Origin: an uncultured Alphaproteobacteria bacterium
GTDB taxonomy: Bacteria > Pseudomonadota > Alphaproteobacteria > Geminicoccales > Geminicoccaceae
NCBI GenBank assembly: GCA_937995535.1
Contig: CALKJU010000040.1
Coordinates: 78,178-142,177 of the forward strand
Length of the DNA: 64,000 nucleotides
Direction of reading: 5' to 3'
Shown here: positions 1 to 7,891 of the stretch, piece after piece
How positions within the stretch are numbered: the first letter of the stretch is position 1
Layout of the letters: every line of letters begins with the position of its first letter
Notes under the pieces: generated by a model
Database searches by the model: none
What the model was told of the DNA's origin: nothing
The model's input: only the letters and a program-made list of their open reading frames with translations
Program-made: the position numbers and the translations under genes

Positions 1-252
1 ACCGCGGGTCTTCGACTTGATGGACAGGCCGCGGGTCGCAGCCGGCCGCCCGCCGCTCGGGACCGGCTCGGCCTGCGGCCGGAACGCGCTGGCGACGATC
101 TTCTTGTCGGCACTACCCGCGTCCCGTGCCTCGGCGGCGGGACCGACCCAGAGTGTACTGCCGAGCAGCAGTGCCGCGAGGACAAAGGTCGCCGAGCCCC
201 ACGACCGCGCCACCGGCCGAGACCGCCTTGAGCGCTCACTGGTTCCGCGCAT
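1..252 (-). CDS. Secreted protein of unknown function, 5' part only (runs off the window)
   Basis: Only the first 84 codons are present; the reading frame stays open to base 1. The start ATG (complement of 250-252) is preceded by GGAGG at a suitable distance. The N-terminus is a clear signal peptide: a basic Arg/Ser-rich segment, then a hydrophobic stretch (about residues 22-38) ending near AAEA. It is followed by a Pro/Gly-rich segment with the phrase TRGLSIKSKTRG. The OmpA-family protein encoded in the same direction at 2464-2988 has a comparable layout (signal peptide, short linker, LTRSL phrase), so an OmpA-like or other envelope protein is possible, but no domain is visible. A consensus CRP-type palindrome lies about 100 bp upstream. 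Confidence 0.6.
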   Translation of the reverse strand, partial: MRGTSERSRRSRPVARSWGSATFVLAALLLGSTLWVGPAAEARDAGSADKKIVASAFRPQAEPVPSGGRPAATRGLSIKSKTRG

Positions 253-350
253 CGGGATTCCTCCACCCACCGGGACGGCCCTCCGACGACCTCGTCGCAC
301 CCGTCTCCGTCGCATCGAGGAACAGCCTAGGCCGTCGGCCGCACTGCTTC

Positions 351-366
351 TGTGAAGATTATCACA
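351..366. promoter_or_regulatory. Perfect CRP-type operator (TGTGA-N6-TCACA)
   Basis: The 16-mer TGTGAAGATTATCACA is an exact match to the two half-sites of the cAMP-receptor-protein consensus, with the canonical 6-bp spacer. It sits between the end of the CHASE2 cyclase gene and the start of the secreted-protein gene at 1-252, centred about 106 bp upstream of that ATG. On the minus strand it contains GATAAT, which could serve as a -10 element. The match is direct; occupation by a CRP/FNR-family protein is inferred, and no crp gene is in the window. Confidence 0.55.
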
Positions 367-449
367 AGGCCGCGGCGGACCCCGGCGCTCCCTACCAACG
401 CCATACGATACAACAGCGCGGTCGCACCCGGAAGCGTGCAGCACCCGGC

Positions 450-2426
450 TCAGGCCGGCACCGGCACCTCCTGCTCACCCGGCAGCAGTACCCGGTGCAC
501 GACCACCGGCCGGTGCTTGCCCTTGAGGTCGATGTCCTTGACCGGCACGGTCCGGATCTCCGGGCCGAGAGCCCGGCGGACCTCCTCGGAGATCAGGACG
601 CGGCTGTAGGAGCGCTCGTAGACCGGGTCCGGTCTCACCGGCTTCCAGCTCTCCAGCCGCGAGGCGGTGTTCACCGTGTCGCCGACGAGGGTGTACTGGA
701 GCCGGTCGCTGCTCCCCAGCGTACCGCCGACCACCGGGCCGCGATGCACCCCGATCCGGATCTTGACTTCGGGCAGGTCCTCGGCGCGGAACCGACGATT
801 CAGCGGATCGAGCGCCGCGCTCATCGCGAGCGCGCATTCGACCGCGCGGCGGGAGTCCTGGTCGGCCTCGGCAGCGGCACGGACGAACGGCGGGCCGAAC
901 ATCGCCATCAGCCCGTCGCCGGTGAACTTCTCCAGCACCCCGCCATGCTCGGCGACGATCGCCGCCATCCGCGCGAGGTAGACGTTCAGCCACTCGACGA
1001 GGACCGGCGGCGGGAGGCTCTCGCCGATCGTCGTCGAATCGCGCATGTCGAGGAACAGGATGTTCGCCTCGAGCGCGCGCGGCGTGATCCGCCCGTGCTC
1101 GATGAGGTCGGCGCGCTCGTCCCACATGTGCTTGGCGATCGTCGAGTCGACCTGGACGTGGAACAGGCGGGTCAGCGTGCGCCGATCGACGCCCGAGCGC
1201 CATGCGGCGTAGACGGTGACGAGCGTGAGGCTCAAGAACCAGCCGAGCGTCGCCGGGACGACGCCGATCCAGGTGCGCGCCACGCCCTCCGAGGGCGGAT
1301 CGAACGCCGCATAGGCGCCGCCGACGATGCCGACGATCCCGAGACCGGCGACGACGACGAGCAGCAGGCCCCGCTCGCGGACAAGCAGCGCGATCCCGGC
1401 CGCGCCCAGGCAACAGGCGAGGATGATCAGGGTGTCGAGCCAGCCGGCGACAGCCACGAGCGGCCGCTCCAGGCCACGGGCCTCGTTGAGAAACTGGCTG
1501 ATGATCTGCGCGTGCAGGTGGACGCCAAAGAGGTCGTCGTCGGTGACCGGGACCTTGAACCAGTCCTTCTGCGACGGCGCGGCCGAGCCGATGAGCACGA
1601 TCTTGCCGGCGATCGCATCCGGACGCAGCGCGATCCGCTCCCCGGTCACCGCCGAGAACGGGTAACGCTCGGCGCGATGGGCGCCCATCGGGTAGGTGAG
1701 CAGGATCTGATAGGACCCGCCCACCACACTGCGCGCATAGCCGACCGGGCGCGACGGCAGACGATGGAGCACGCCGTCGCCGAGCTGCAAGGTCGGCGGC
1801 GTGATGCCCTCCGCATAGGCGAGATCGATGCCGTCACGCCGCAGCAGGTGGTTGCGGACCGTCTGCAGGGCGAACGGCAGATGGTCGGCGAGGCCGAGCA
1901 CCGCGCGGCGTACCTTGCCATCCTGGGGATCGGGAAAGACGTCCGTGAAGCCGGCGCGGAGATACACATCGTCGGCGCTGATCCCGCGCGGCGGATATGA
2001 CCCTGGGTCGGGCGCCCGGGCGAAGAAGAATGCACCGATCAAGTTGTCGTAACCAGCGAAGGCCGCCTGCAGGGCGTCGCCGCCGACGCCGATCGGGCGG
2101 TCGCGGAGCAGATCGACCGCGATCACGCTCGGGCCGAGACGCTCCAGATTGTCGATCGCCTTGGCCAGCAGGGCATCCGGGACCGGGCAGAAATTGACGC
2201 TCTCGTCGGCGAGATCCTCGTCGCCGATCTCGATCACCACGATCTCCGGATCGGGCGCGGCGTCGCTTCGGCTGAGGGTCAAGAACCGGTCGTAGGCGCC
2301 GAGCTCCAGTCCCTGCAACGCCCCCAGCCAGCGAGCCCCGAGGATGATCACGAAGACGATGACCGCGCAGCCCAGGGCCGCGGCCGGCGCCGGCAGGTCA
2401 CCGACCGCGGGAAGCTTGAGCTTCAA
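450..2426 (-). CDS. CHASE2-domain adenylate/guanylate cyclase, membrane bound
   Basis: This 658-residue protein has an N-terminal membrane helix (about 16-36), a large extracytoplasmic CHASE2 sensor domain (about 40-325), a group of hydrophobic helices (about 327-410) and a C-terminal class III nucleotide cyclase domain (about 440-640). In the cyclase domain the metal-binding segment reads ILFLDMRDST, followed by KFTGDGLMAMFG and the HRGPVVGGTLG and GDTVNTASRLES segments typical of active enzymes. It would make cAMP (less likely cGMP) in the cytoplasm in response to a periplasmic cue. It lies 37 bp after the OmpA-family gene in the same direction, as the last complete gene of the envelope cluster. 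A consensus CRP-type site follows it. The ligand of the sensor is unknown. Confidence 0.9.
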   Translation of the reverse strand: MKLKLPAVGDLPAPAAALGCAVIVFVIILGARWLGALQGLELGAYDRFLTLSRSDAAPDPEIVVIEIGDEDLADESVNFCPVPDALLAKAIDNLERLGPSVIAVDLLRDRPIGVGGDALQAAFAGYDNLIGAFFFARAPDPGSYPPRGISADDVYLRAGFTDVFPDPQDGKVRRAVLGLADHLPFALQTVRNHLLRRDGIDLAYAEGITPPTLQLGDGVLHRLPSRPVGYARSVVGGSYQILLTYPMGAHRAERYPFSAVTGERIALRPDAIAGKIVLIGSAAPSQKDWFKVPVTDDDLFGVHLHAQIISQFLNEARGLERPLVAVAGWLDTLIILACCLGAAGIALLVRERGLLLVVVAGLGIVGIVGGAYAAFDPPSEGVARTWIGVVPATLGWFLSLTLVTVYAAWRSGVDRRTLTRLFHVQVDSTIAKHMWDERADLIEHGRITPRALEANILFLDMRDSTTIGESLPPPVLVEWLNVYLARMAAIVAEHGGVLEKFTGDGLMAMFGPPFVRAAAEADQDSRRAVECALAMSAALDPLNRRFRAEDLPEVKIRIGVHRGPVVGGTLGSSDRLQYTLVGDTVNTASRLESWKPVRPDPVYERSYSRVLISEEVRRALGPEIRTVPVKDIDLKGKHRPVVVHRVLLPGEQEVPVPA

Positions 2427-2463
2427 GCGCCGGGCACCCGGTCGCCCGAATCCGTGAGGCTGA

Positions 2464-2988
2464 TCACCGGATGGTGATCACCTCGACGCGGCGGTTGCGG
2501 GCGCTGGTCGGGTTGTTCGGGTCGGCGAGCTGGCTCTCGCCATAGCCCTCGGCGTCGAGACGGCTCGGATCGATGCCGTGCCGCTCGACCAGATAGGTGA
2601 CCGCCGACGCCGCCCGCTGCTCGGAGAGCATCTGATTGTAGGCCTCGGGCCCGGTCGTGTCGGTATGGCCGCCGATCCGGAAGCTGAAGGTGGCGAGGCT
2701 GTCGCGCGACAGCGCGTCGGCCAATGCATCGAGCTGCGCCGTCGCCTCGGGCAGCAGCTCCGCCGAGTTGAACTTGAACAGAAGCTTCAAGTCCGGGACC
2801 GCGCCGCTGCCGGGCTGGCCCGGCTTGGGCTTGCCCTCGCCCGGCGTCAGCGAGCGCGTGAGCGGCGCCGGCTTCAGGATCGATTCCAGGAGATCGGCCG
2901 AGTAGACAGGCTCGGCGGCGATCCCGGCTCGGGCGGCGGTCAGGAGCAGCACCCCAACAGCCGCCAGCGCCAGACGTGACTGCAGCAT
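2464..2988 (-). CDS. OmpA-family peptidoglycan-binding protein
   Basis: This 174-residue protein starts at MLQSRLALAA, chosen because GGAGG lies six bases upstream of the ATG and a signal peptide (cleavage near IAAEP) follows directly; longer upstream frames are coding shadows. After a Gly/Pro linker (about 45-58) comes an OmpA C-terminal domain (about 60-172) with LFKFNSAEL, GHTDTTG, NQMLSEQRAASAV and ARNRRVEV motifs that bind meso-diaminopimelate in peptidoglycan. It would sit in the periplasm or outer membrane as the wall anchor of the ExbB/ExbD/TonB-like group just upstream. There is no beta-barrel, so it is a soluble or lipid-free OmpA-like protein, not classical OmpA. Confidence 0.88.
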   Translation of the reverse strand: MLQSRLALAAVGVLLLTAARAGIAAEPVYSADLLESILKPAPLTRSLTPGEGKPKPGQPGSGAVPDLKLLFKFNSAELLPEATAQLDALADALSRDSLATFSFRIGGHTDTTGPEAYNQMLSEQRAASAVTYLVERHGIDPSRLDAEGYGESQLADPNNPTSARNRRVEVITIR

Positions 2989-3041
2989 GGACGACCTCCG
3001 TCTCAAGCGTCCGCAGATGATCCGTTTGCGGCGCATGGTGG

Positions 3042-4325
3042 TCAAGATCGCGGCCGGCTCTCGAGCGGGCGGTGGGCCGCCCAGACGAGTTCCGCCGCCG
3101 TCAGTGCCTCCTTGACCTCCGCCAGGAACGGTCCGGCCGGCTCGACCTCCGGACGGGGGAACAGCGCCAGGGGGCGCCGTGTCAGCCAGGCGACGATCAG
3201 GCCCTGGCCGAACGGCGGGTCGAAGCGCCAGTCGCGCACACCCTCGGTGCGCTGGTCGGCGTCCGCGCCGAGGCGCAGTCGCGCACCGGCCGGCACCTCC
3301 GTCTCCGGGCTCAGCGCGTTCGGCCGGAGGTGCACGATCTCGCCGGTATGGTCGAGGTAGCTGACATAGAGGTGCCCCGCACCCAGCGCGACCGGCAGGC
3401 GGACGTTCACGACGAGATAGTCGTCGGCGAAGAACACGCCGTCGGCGGGCCGCAGGCCGAGCTCGGTCCGCCCCTCCGCGCCGACCGGCACGCCGGCGAC
3501 CAGCGAGCAGAAGGCCTCGGCCGCCGGACCGGCGAGGCCGCAATCCCGCGCTCCCGCCACGGGCCGGGCGACGCTCGGCATCGCCGCCGCGACGACCGTC
3601 GCGGGGCGCAGCGTGGTCACGGGCGAGGGCACCGTCGGTTCGGGAGCGGCGGCTGGCGTCCCCGTCGCCGCCGGCGCGATCCGGACCGGTGCCGCCGGTG
3701 CAGCGATCGGCGCCGTGGCGGCGACCGTGGGCGCCGCCGCCACCACGCGGCTCGGCGCCGCTCCTTCCCCGGCGGTGCCCGCAACGGCCGGCTCGGACGC
3801 CGCACCGCTCACCGGCGTGGACGCGACGGCGGGACTCGCGGGCGTTGCCGCGATGGCCGGCGCGCCCGGTGCCACCTCCTGAGCCGGCGCCTTCGTGGCG
3901 GCGACCAGCGAGGAGGGAATCGGCACGGCCGCGGCGGACGGGACGGTCGCAGCGAGCGGCGCCGCCGGGCTGGCGGTCACGGTCGTCGTGGACGTCGGCG
4001 TGGCCACCGTCAGGGGCGCTGTCGGCGCCAGAGTCGGAGCGGCGACCGACGCGGCGGCCACCACCTGCGCCGACGGCGCGACGGGTGCCGTGGCGGTGAC
4101 GGTCGCCGGGGCCGCGTGGGTCGCCGCCGGCGCCGCGCGCAGCTCGACGGACGGCAGCGCCACGCCCTTGAGCACGAGCACGCCCTGCCCGGGCGGCGCG
4201 CCCTGCCCGCCGCCGCCCGGGCCACGACCGGGCAGGAGCGCGAGGGCCAAGGCGTGGATCACCAGGGCGAGCGTCCCCGCGCCGAGCCAGACCTGCCAGG
4301 GCTGCTCCATGTCGGCCGTCGTCAT
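3042..4325 (-). CDS. TonB-like Pro/Ala-rich membrane protein with DUF4384-like C-terminal domain
   Basis: This 427-residue protein has a short cytoplasmic start, one membrane helix (about 13-33), and a long Ala/Pro/Val/Thr-rich low-complexity stretch (about 40-255) of the kind that spans the periplasm in TonB and TolA. It ends in a globular domain (about 275-400) with YVSYLDHTGEIVHLRPN and GVRDWRFDPP, resembling DUF4384. Its ATG overlaps the stop of the preceding exbD gene (ATGA), so translation is coupled. The position after ExbB-ExbD-ExbD suggests it is the energy-transducing partner. The C-terminal domain is not a TonB fold by eye but is homologous to the C-terminus of the kinase-like protein at 6154-7770. 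Confidence 0.75.
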   Translation of the reverse strand: MTTADMEQPWQVWLGAGTLALVIHALALALLPGRGPGGGGQGAPPGQGVLVLKGVALPSVELRAAPAATHAAPATVTATAPVAPSAQVVAAASVAAPTLAPTAPLTVATPTSTTTVTASPAAPLAATVPSAAAVPIPSSLVAATKAPAQEVAPGAPAIAATPASPAVASTPVSGAASEPAVAGTAGEGAAPSRVVAAAPTVAATAPIAAPAAPVRIAPAATGTPAAAPEPTVPSPVTTLRPATVVAAAMPSVARPVAGARDCGLAGPAAEAFCSLVAGVPVGAEGRTELGLRPADGVFFADDYLVVNVRLPVALGAGHLYVSYLDHTGEIVHLRPNALSPETEVPAGARLRLGADADQRTEGVRDWRFDPPFGQGLIVAWLTRRPLALFPRPEVEPAGPFLAEVKEALTAAELVWAAHRPLESRPRS

Positions 4326-4714
4326 CGCGTGTCGACCAGGAGCTCGACGCGCCCGACGCCGACACCGAACAGGGCATCGCGCAGCCGCAGCACGTCACCG
4401 GCACGGGTCCGCTGGTCGGCCTCGAGGCGGATCGTCGCCGTCGGCGCGCGGCGCAGCTCGTCGACCAGCGCCTCCAGGGTCAGCACCGCACCGCCGCGGG
4501 CGAGCCGGCCGTCCGGGTCGATCAGGACCGTCGGCGTGTTCGGGTCAGCCAGAGCGGCATGGCCGGCGACGCCGCGCTGGACCTCGAACGGCTCCGGCCC
4601 GTGCAGGGTCGCGGTGAGCATCACCGCGACGAGCAGCAGGAGCACGATGTTGACCAGCGGGATGATCGGGAACTCGGTGCGCGAGTGGCGCGGCTCGCCG
4701 GAGGTGCGGTGCAT
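4322..4714 (-). CDS. exbD: ExbD/TolR-family biopolymer transport protein (second copy)
   Basis: This 130-residue protein starts at MHRTSGEP; the longer frame upstream is rejected because it would run through the preceding exbD gene. It has the ExbD layout: a short cytoplasmic segment, one membrane helix (about 17-37, PLVNIVLLLLVAVMLTA) and a periplasmic domain with VLIDPDGRL and LVDELRR segments. The usual membrane aspartate of ExbD/TolR (D in the VD motif before the helix) reads VN here, so proton coupling through this copy is doubtful; the neighbouring copy keeps VD. Such pairs can form asymmetric ExbD dimers. Its stop overlaps the start of the TonB-like gene. Confidence 0.82.
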   Translation of the reverse strand: MHRTSGEPRHSRTEFPIIPLVNIVLLLLVAVMLTATLHGPEPFEVQRGVAGHAALADPNTPTVLIDPDGRLARGGAVLTLEALVDELRRAPTATIRLEADQRTRAGDVLRLRDALFGVGVGRVELLVDTR

Positions 4715-4718
4715 GGCC

Positions 4719-5105
4719 TCAGCTCGCCAGCAGCGCCACGTCGGTGATGCCAGCGCCGGTGAGCGCGTCGAGCAGGCCCACGAGGCTGGCGAGGCGCGCT
4801 TCACCGTCGACCCGGACCAGGACGACGAGCCCATCGCGACCGGCCAGCCGCTCGACCAGCGTTGCCACGGCCAGCGGCTCGCCGGCCAGATCGACGCTGC
4901 CGTCGGCGCCGAGGCGGACGAGCACGGCCGGTACCTGCTCCGCGGTCGCCGGTCCCGGAGGCTGGAGCGCCAGGACCCGGGTCGTCTCGAAGCGCCCGGC
5001 GAGGACCAGGAACAAGATCAGCAGGAACGTGACGTCGACGAGGGCGATCAGGGCGACACTGCCGCGCCAGCCCCTAACGGCGCGCATCGGACGGCCTGCC
5101 GACAT
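4719..5105 (-). CDS. exbD: ExbD/TolR-family biopolymer transport protein (first copy)
   Basis: This is a 128-residue single-pass protein. The membrane helix (about 20-42) carries LVDVTFLLILFLVL, including the conserved aspartate that in ExbD/TolR takes part in proton flow. The periplasmic part (about 45-128) holds VLVRLGADGSVDL and VLVRVDGEARL strands expected for the family. The start could also be the ATG at 5087, giving 122 residues and less overlap with exbB. Only four bases separate it from the second exbD, and it overlaps the end of exbB, so the three are certainly co-transcribed. Confidence 0.85.
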   Translation of the reverse strand: MSAGRPMRAVRGWRGSVALIALVDVTFLLILFLVLAGRFETTRVLALQPPGPATAEQVPAVLVRLGADGSVDLAGEPLAVATLVERLAGRDGLVVLVRVDGEARLASLVGLLDALTGAGITDVALLAS

Positions 5106-5703
5106 CGCGGGCGGCGGCCGCCCGCATCAGGATCGTGTCCAGGAGCGCGTCGCGCCGGTCGATCACGCTCTCGAACCAGGCGAGCCCGGCGCTGGCGAGG
5201 ATCGCGACGACGAGACCGCCCGCGGTGTTGATCAGCGCCTTGGCGATGCCGCTGGCGAGCTGGGCCGGGTCCGGACGGCCGCCGCCGAGCTCGGTGAAGG
5301 CGTCGATCATGCCGAGCACCGTGCCGAGCAGCCCGAGCAGCGGGCCGAGCGCCGCCATCGCCTCCAGCCCGCGGAGGCCGAAGCGCATGCGGTCGCGGAT
5401 CAGCCGCACGGCGGAATGGGCGATGGCCATCGCCGCGGCGGAGCCGCCGACGATCGCCCGCAGCGCGTCGCCGAGGCTGCCGCTGAGGCGCGCCAGATCG
5501 GCCTCCGCGGGGGCGGGTCCTCCGGCCAACACCTGCCGGACGACGGGCTCGGCACCGCGTTGGCCGAAGGTATCGCCGACGTGGAACTGCCACGCCTTGA
5601 CGAGGAGCAGGGTCAGCGTGGCGACCGACAGGCACAGGATCACGACGAAGACCGGCCCGCCATCGGCGATCCACCCGGCAAGAACCTGCCATGCGCCGCT
5701 CAT
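5074..5703 (-). CDS. exbB: ExbB/TolQ/MotA-type proton channel protein
   Basis: This 209-residue protein starts at MSGAWQVLAG; longer upstream frames are shadows. It has three predicted membrane helices: about 14-34, about 115-137 (AALGPLLGLLGTVLGMIDAF) and about 158-182 (ALINTAGGLVVAILASAG). The second and third carry the conserved MotA_ExbB signature that lines the proton channel. With the two ExbD subunits it would form an inner-membrane motor powering the TonB-like protein. It is shorter than E. coli ExbB (244 residues) but complete. Gene order exbB-exbD-exbD-tonB-like matches known energy-transduction operons. Confidence 0.9.
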   Translation of the reverse strand: MSGAWQVLAGWIADGGPVFVVILCLSVATLTLLLVKAWQFHVGDTFGQRGAEPVVRQVLAGGPAPAEADLARLSGSLGDALRAIVGGSAAAMAIAHSAVRLIRDRMRFGLRGLEAMAALGPLLGLLGTVLGMIDAFTELGGGRPDPAQLASGIAKALINTAGGLVVAILASAGLAWFESVIDRRDALLDTILMRAAAARDVGRPSDARR

Positions 5704-5711
5704 CGCCGTGC

Positions 5712-6128
5712 CTACTTGAAGAAGTCCACGCCGGCCACGCGCGAGCTCGGTGTGGTGCGGCGGGTGCAGTCGGCGAGCGGGCCGTCGGTGGCCTCGCAGC
5801 GGGTCATCTCGTTCAGCAGGATGCGCGCGATCGAAGCGCAGCCGACCTGCGGCAGGTCGAAAAGCTTGACGGTCGTCTTGGCGGCGTCGAGGGGCGCCAG
5901 CTCGACCGCGAGGCGGCCGTTGATGATCCCGTCCGCGGCGAAGGTGACGAGGTCCGCCTGCAGGGCCGTCAAGGCTGCCGGCTCGCCATTGCCGACGACC
6001 ATGTAGAGCCGGCAATCGTCCCCGGCCGGCTCGATGCGGTTCAGCTCGAGCGAGATGCCCTCCGCGGCCGCCGCGGTGGCTGCGCCGCCGACCACCAGTG
6101 CCATCAGGATCGCCTGCCGCCTGCCCAT
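5712..6128 (-). CDS. Small secreted protein of unknown function
   Basis: This 138-residue protein starts at MGRRQAILMALVV, which gives a clean signal peptide with cleavage near AAAAEG. The mature part is about 115 residues of mixed beta-type sequence with four cysteines (segments DDCRLYMVV, GCASIA, RCEATDG and DCTRRT), which could form two disulfides in the periplasm. No family is recognised by eye. It lies between the kinase-like gene and exbB (25 and 8 bp gaps) and should be co-transcribed and function with the envelope cluster. Confidence 0.7.
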   Translation of the reverse strand: MGRRQAILMALVVGGAATAAAAEGISLELNRIEPAGDDCRLYMVVGNGEPAALTALQADLVTFAADGIINGRLAVELAPLDAAKTTVKLFDLPQVGCASIARILLNEMTRCEATDGPLADCTRRTTPSSRVAGVDFFK

Positions 6129-6153
6129 CGTTCCCCCCGGTCCGTCGACCCGC

Positions 6154-7770
6154 TCAGTCCTCTCGGAACTCCAGCCGCTGGATGCGAACGGAGCGCGCGC
6201 CGGCCGCGCCGCCGTCGAGGACAGCGACGACGCGGTCGAGATAGTCGCGCGCCGGCTGGGTGATCGGCAGCAGCCCTTCATACAGCGGTTGCTCCACCGC
6301 CGTGACGACCAGCCAGGCATCGCCGACCGGCGGATCGACTCGCCAGTCGCGTACACCCTCCTGGCGATCCTGCTCCTCCACGCCGATGCGGATCGCCTCG
6401 CCGGCGGCCAGCACGTTGACCGCGCGCAGCGGCTCGGGGAGCAGGTGCGTCACCTGACCGTCCTGGGTGAACAGATCGACGTAGAGGGAGCCGGACAGCG
6501 CCGGCGGCATCCGGATCTCGGCGACGAAATACTCACCCAGCCGATAGACGCCGTCCGCCCGGTTGAGGCGCAGCTCGGGCGGCTCGGCGGTCGCCGGGGC
6601 GCGGGCGAGCATCGTCTCGGCGGCCAGACAGTGCGGCACCGGGCGCACCGTGATCGCGCTCTGGACCCGGGCGACGCCGGGGATCGTGGCGAGCTGCTCC
6701 TGCAAGGCGGCGCCGCTCTCGGCGCTCGCGACCATCCCCTCGATCGTCAACACGCCGTCTTCGGCGACGGCCAGCTCGAGGTCGCTGCACGGCGTGGTGA
6801 GCACGAACGGGAAGGCCGCCCGCTCGATCGCCGCGCGATCGACGGCCGGGCGGACGGGCTCGGCCGGCTCCTCCGGCTCGGCGACGGCTGGCGGCTCCTC
6901 CTCGACCGGCGCGGCTTCCTCGACGGCTGGCGGCTCGTCGACCGCCGGGCCGCGGGACAGCCAGGTGCCGACCGCGACCAGCAGGATCAGGGCGACGGCG
7001 GCGCCGCCGAGGACGCGCGGGTCGCGCCAGAGCCCGGCGGGCGCACCGGAGCGTGCGCCGGGGCCCGAGGCGCGGATCGTCGATTGCCGAGCCCGACCCG
7101 TCAGCCGCGCCGGATCGAGGGCCTCGACAACGTCCGCCGCAGTGAGCCCCGACCCGGGATTGGCGAGGCGCTCCAGCAGCCGCGCGACCGGCTCCGGCAG
7201 TGCCGCGGCAGGCGCCCCGGGCGCCCGTTGGCCGGTGAGCAGGGTCCTGAGGAGATCACCCAGCGACCTGAGATCCGCGCTCATCGACGCGGCCGGATCG
7301 CCGAGCAGCGCGAGGTCCCAGACCCGTGCCGCGCCGCTCTGCCGATCGACCAGCACGCTGGCAGCCGTGAGCCGCCCGTGGCTGAGGCGCTGGCCGTGCA
7401 GGTAGGCGAGCGCGCGCGCCACGTCGCGGCCGACGCGCAGCGCGTCGGCCGTCGGCAGGCGCCGCCCGCCAAGCGCGTCGTCGAGGGTGACGCCATCGAC
7501 CCACTCGGTGACCACCAGCGGGCGCTCGTCTTGGATCAGAACGTCGAGGACCCGGACGAGGTTCGGATGCTCGAGGGTCGCGATGCGTCGAGCGCTGGCG
7601 GCAAAGGCCTGGACCGCCTCGGGCGAGCCGAACCGCGCGGCCGGTGGCGCGATCAGCGTGACCGGCCGGTCGCCTTGGCTGTCGAGGGCGCGGAATCGTT
7701 CCCCCCCGGCACGGCTGTCGAGCTGCTCGACCAGCCGATAGCGCCCGACTGTCGCTCCGGCCTCCAGCAT
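6154..7770 (-). CDS. Membrane pseudokinase (Ser/Thr kinase-like) with periplasmic BON and DUF4384-like domains
   Basis: This 538-residue protein has a cytoplasmic kinase-like domain (about 8-215), a membrane helix (about 253-271), a Glu/Pro-rich linker (272-310), a BON-like domain (about 315-375, with GVLTIEGMV and IPGVARVQS) and a DUF4384-like domain (about 395-500, with GVRDWRVDPP). The kinase domain follows the PknB-type fold (GRYRLVEQL, YLHGQRLSHG) but lacks key residues. The VAIK lysine position reads VTLIAP, the HRD motif reads HGR with no catalytic Asp, and DFG reads DLA. It is therefore probably inactive and acts as a scaffold or ATP sensor across the membrane. The C-terminal domain is homologous to that of the TonB-like protein in the same operon. 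Confidence 0.85.
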   Translation of the reverse strand: MLEAGATVGRYRLVEQLDSRAGGERFRALDSQGDRPVTLIAPPAARFGSPEAVQAFAASARRIATLEHPNLVRVLDVLIQDERPLVVTEWVDGVTLDDALGGRRLPTADALRVGRDVARALAYLHGQRLSHGRLTAASVLVDRQSGAARVWDLALLGDPAASMSADLRSLGDLLRTLLTGQRAPGAPAAALPEPVARLLERLANPGSGLTAADVVEALDPARLTGRARQSTIRASGPGARSGAPAGLWRDPRVLGGAAVALILLVAVGTWLSRGPAVDEPPAVEEAAPVEEEPPAVAEPEEPAEPVRPAVDRAAIERAAFPFVLTTPCSDLELAVAEDGVLTIEGMVASAESGAALQEQLATIPGVARVQSAITVRPVPHCLAAETMLARAPATAEPPELRLNRADGVYRLGEYFVAEIRMPPALSGSLYVDLFTQDGQVTHLLPEPLRAVNVLAAGEAIRIGVEEQDRQEGVRDWRVDPPVGDAWLVVTAVEQPLYEGLLPITQPARDYLDRVVAVLDGGAAGARSVRIQRLEFRED

Positions 7771-7875
7771 GCGCGCACCCGCTCCTGTTGCTCAGTGGAC
7801 CTTGCCAACCCGCCGCCTGAGCGTCGAGCCGGCGCGGCCGCGGCTGAGCCATGGCCCGGAACCGCCCACGGCCGC

Positions 7876-7891
7876 TGTGCTGTCGATCACA
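7876..7891. promoter_or_regulatory. CRP-like palindrome, one mismatch (TGTGC-N6-TCACA)
   Basis: The sequence TGTGCTGTCGATCACA matches the CRP consensus at nine of ten half-site positions. It overlaps the stop codon of the lipoprotein gene and is centred about 113 bp upstream of the pseudokinase start, a spacing like that of the perfect site at 351-366. In a genome this GC-rich a single one-mismatch hit per 64 kb is not surprising by chance, so the call depends on its position and on the companion sites. Confidence 0.3.

Noticed and set aside
253..449. A small gene in the gap upstream of the secreted protein at 1-252
   Set aside because: No frame with a ribosome binding site and plausible protein is present; the gap holds the CRP-type palindrome and likely a promoter.
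126..2000. Long open frames opposite or across real genes, e.g. over the cyclase, the sulfotransferase island, the Rel/Spo gene, the acyl-CoA dehydrogenase and the molybdenum enzyme
   Set aside because: Their translations are Arg/Ala/Pro/His-rich, show no domain motifs, and run antisense to genes with clear family motifs. They are a by-product of high GC.
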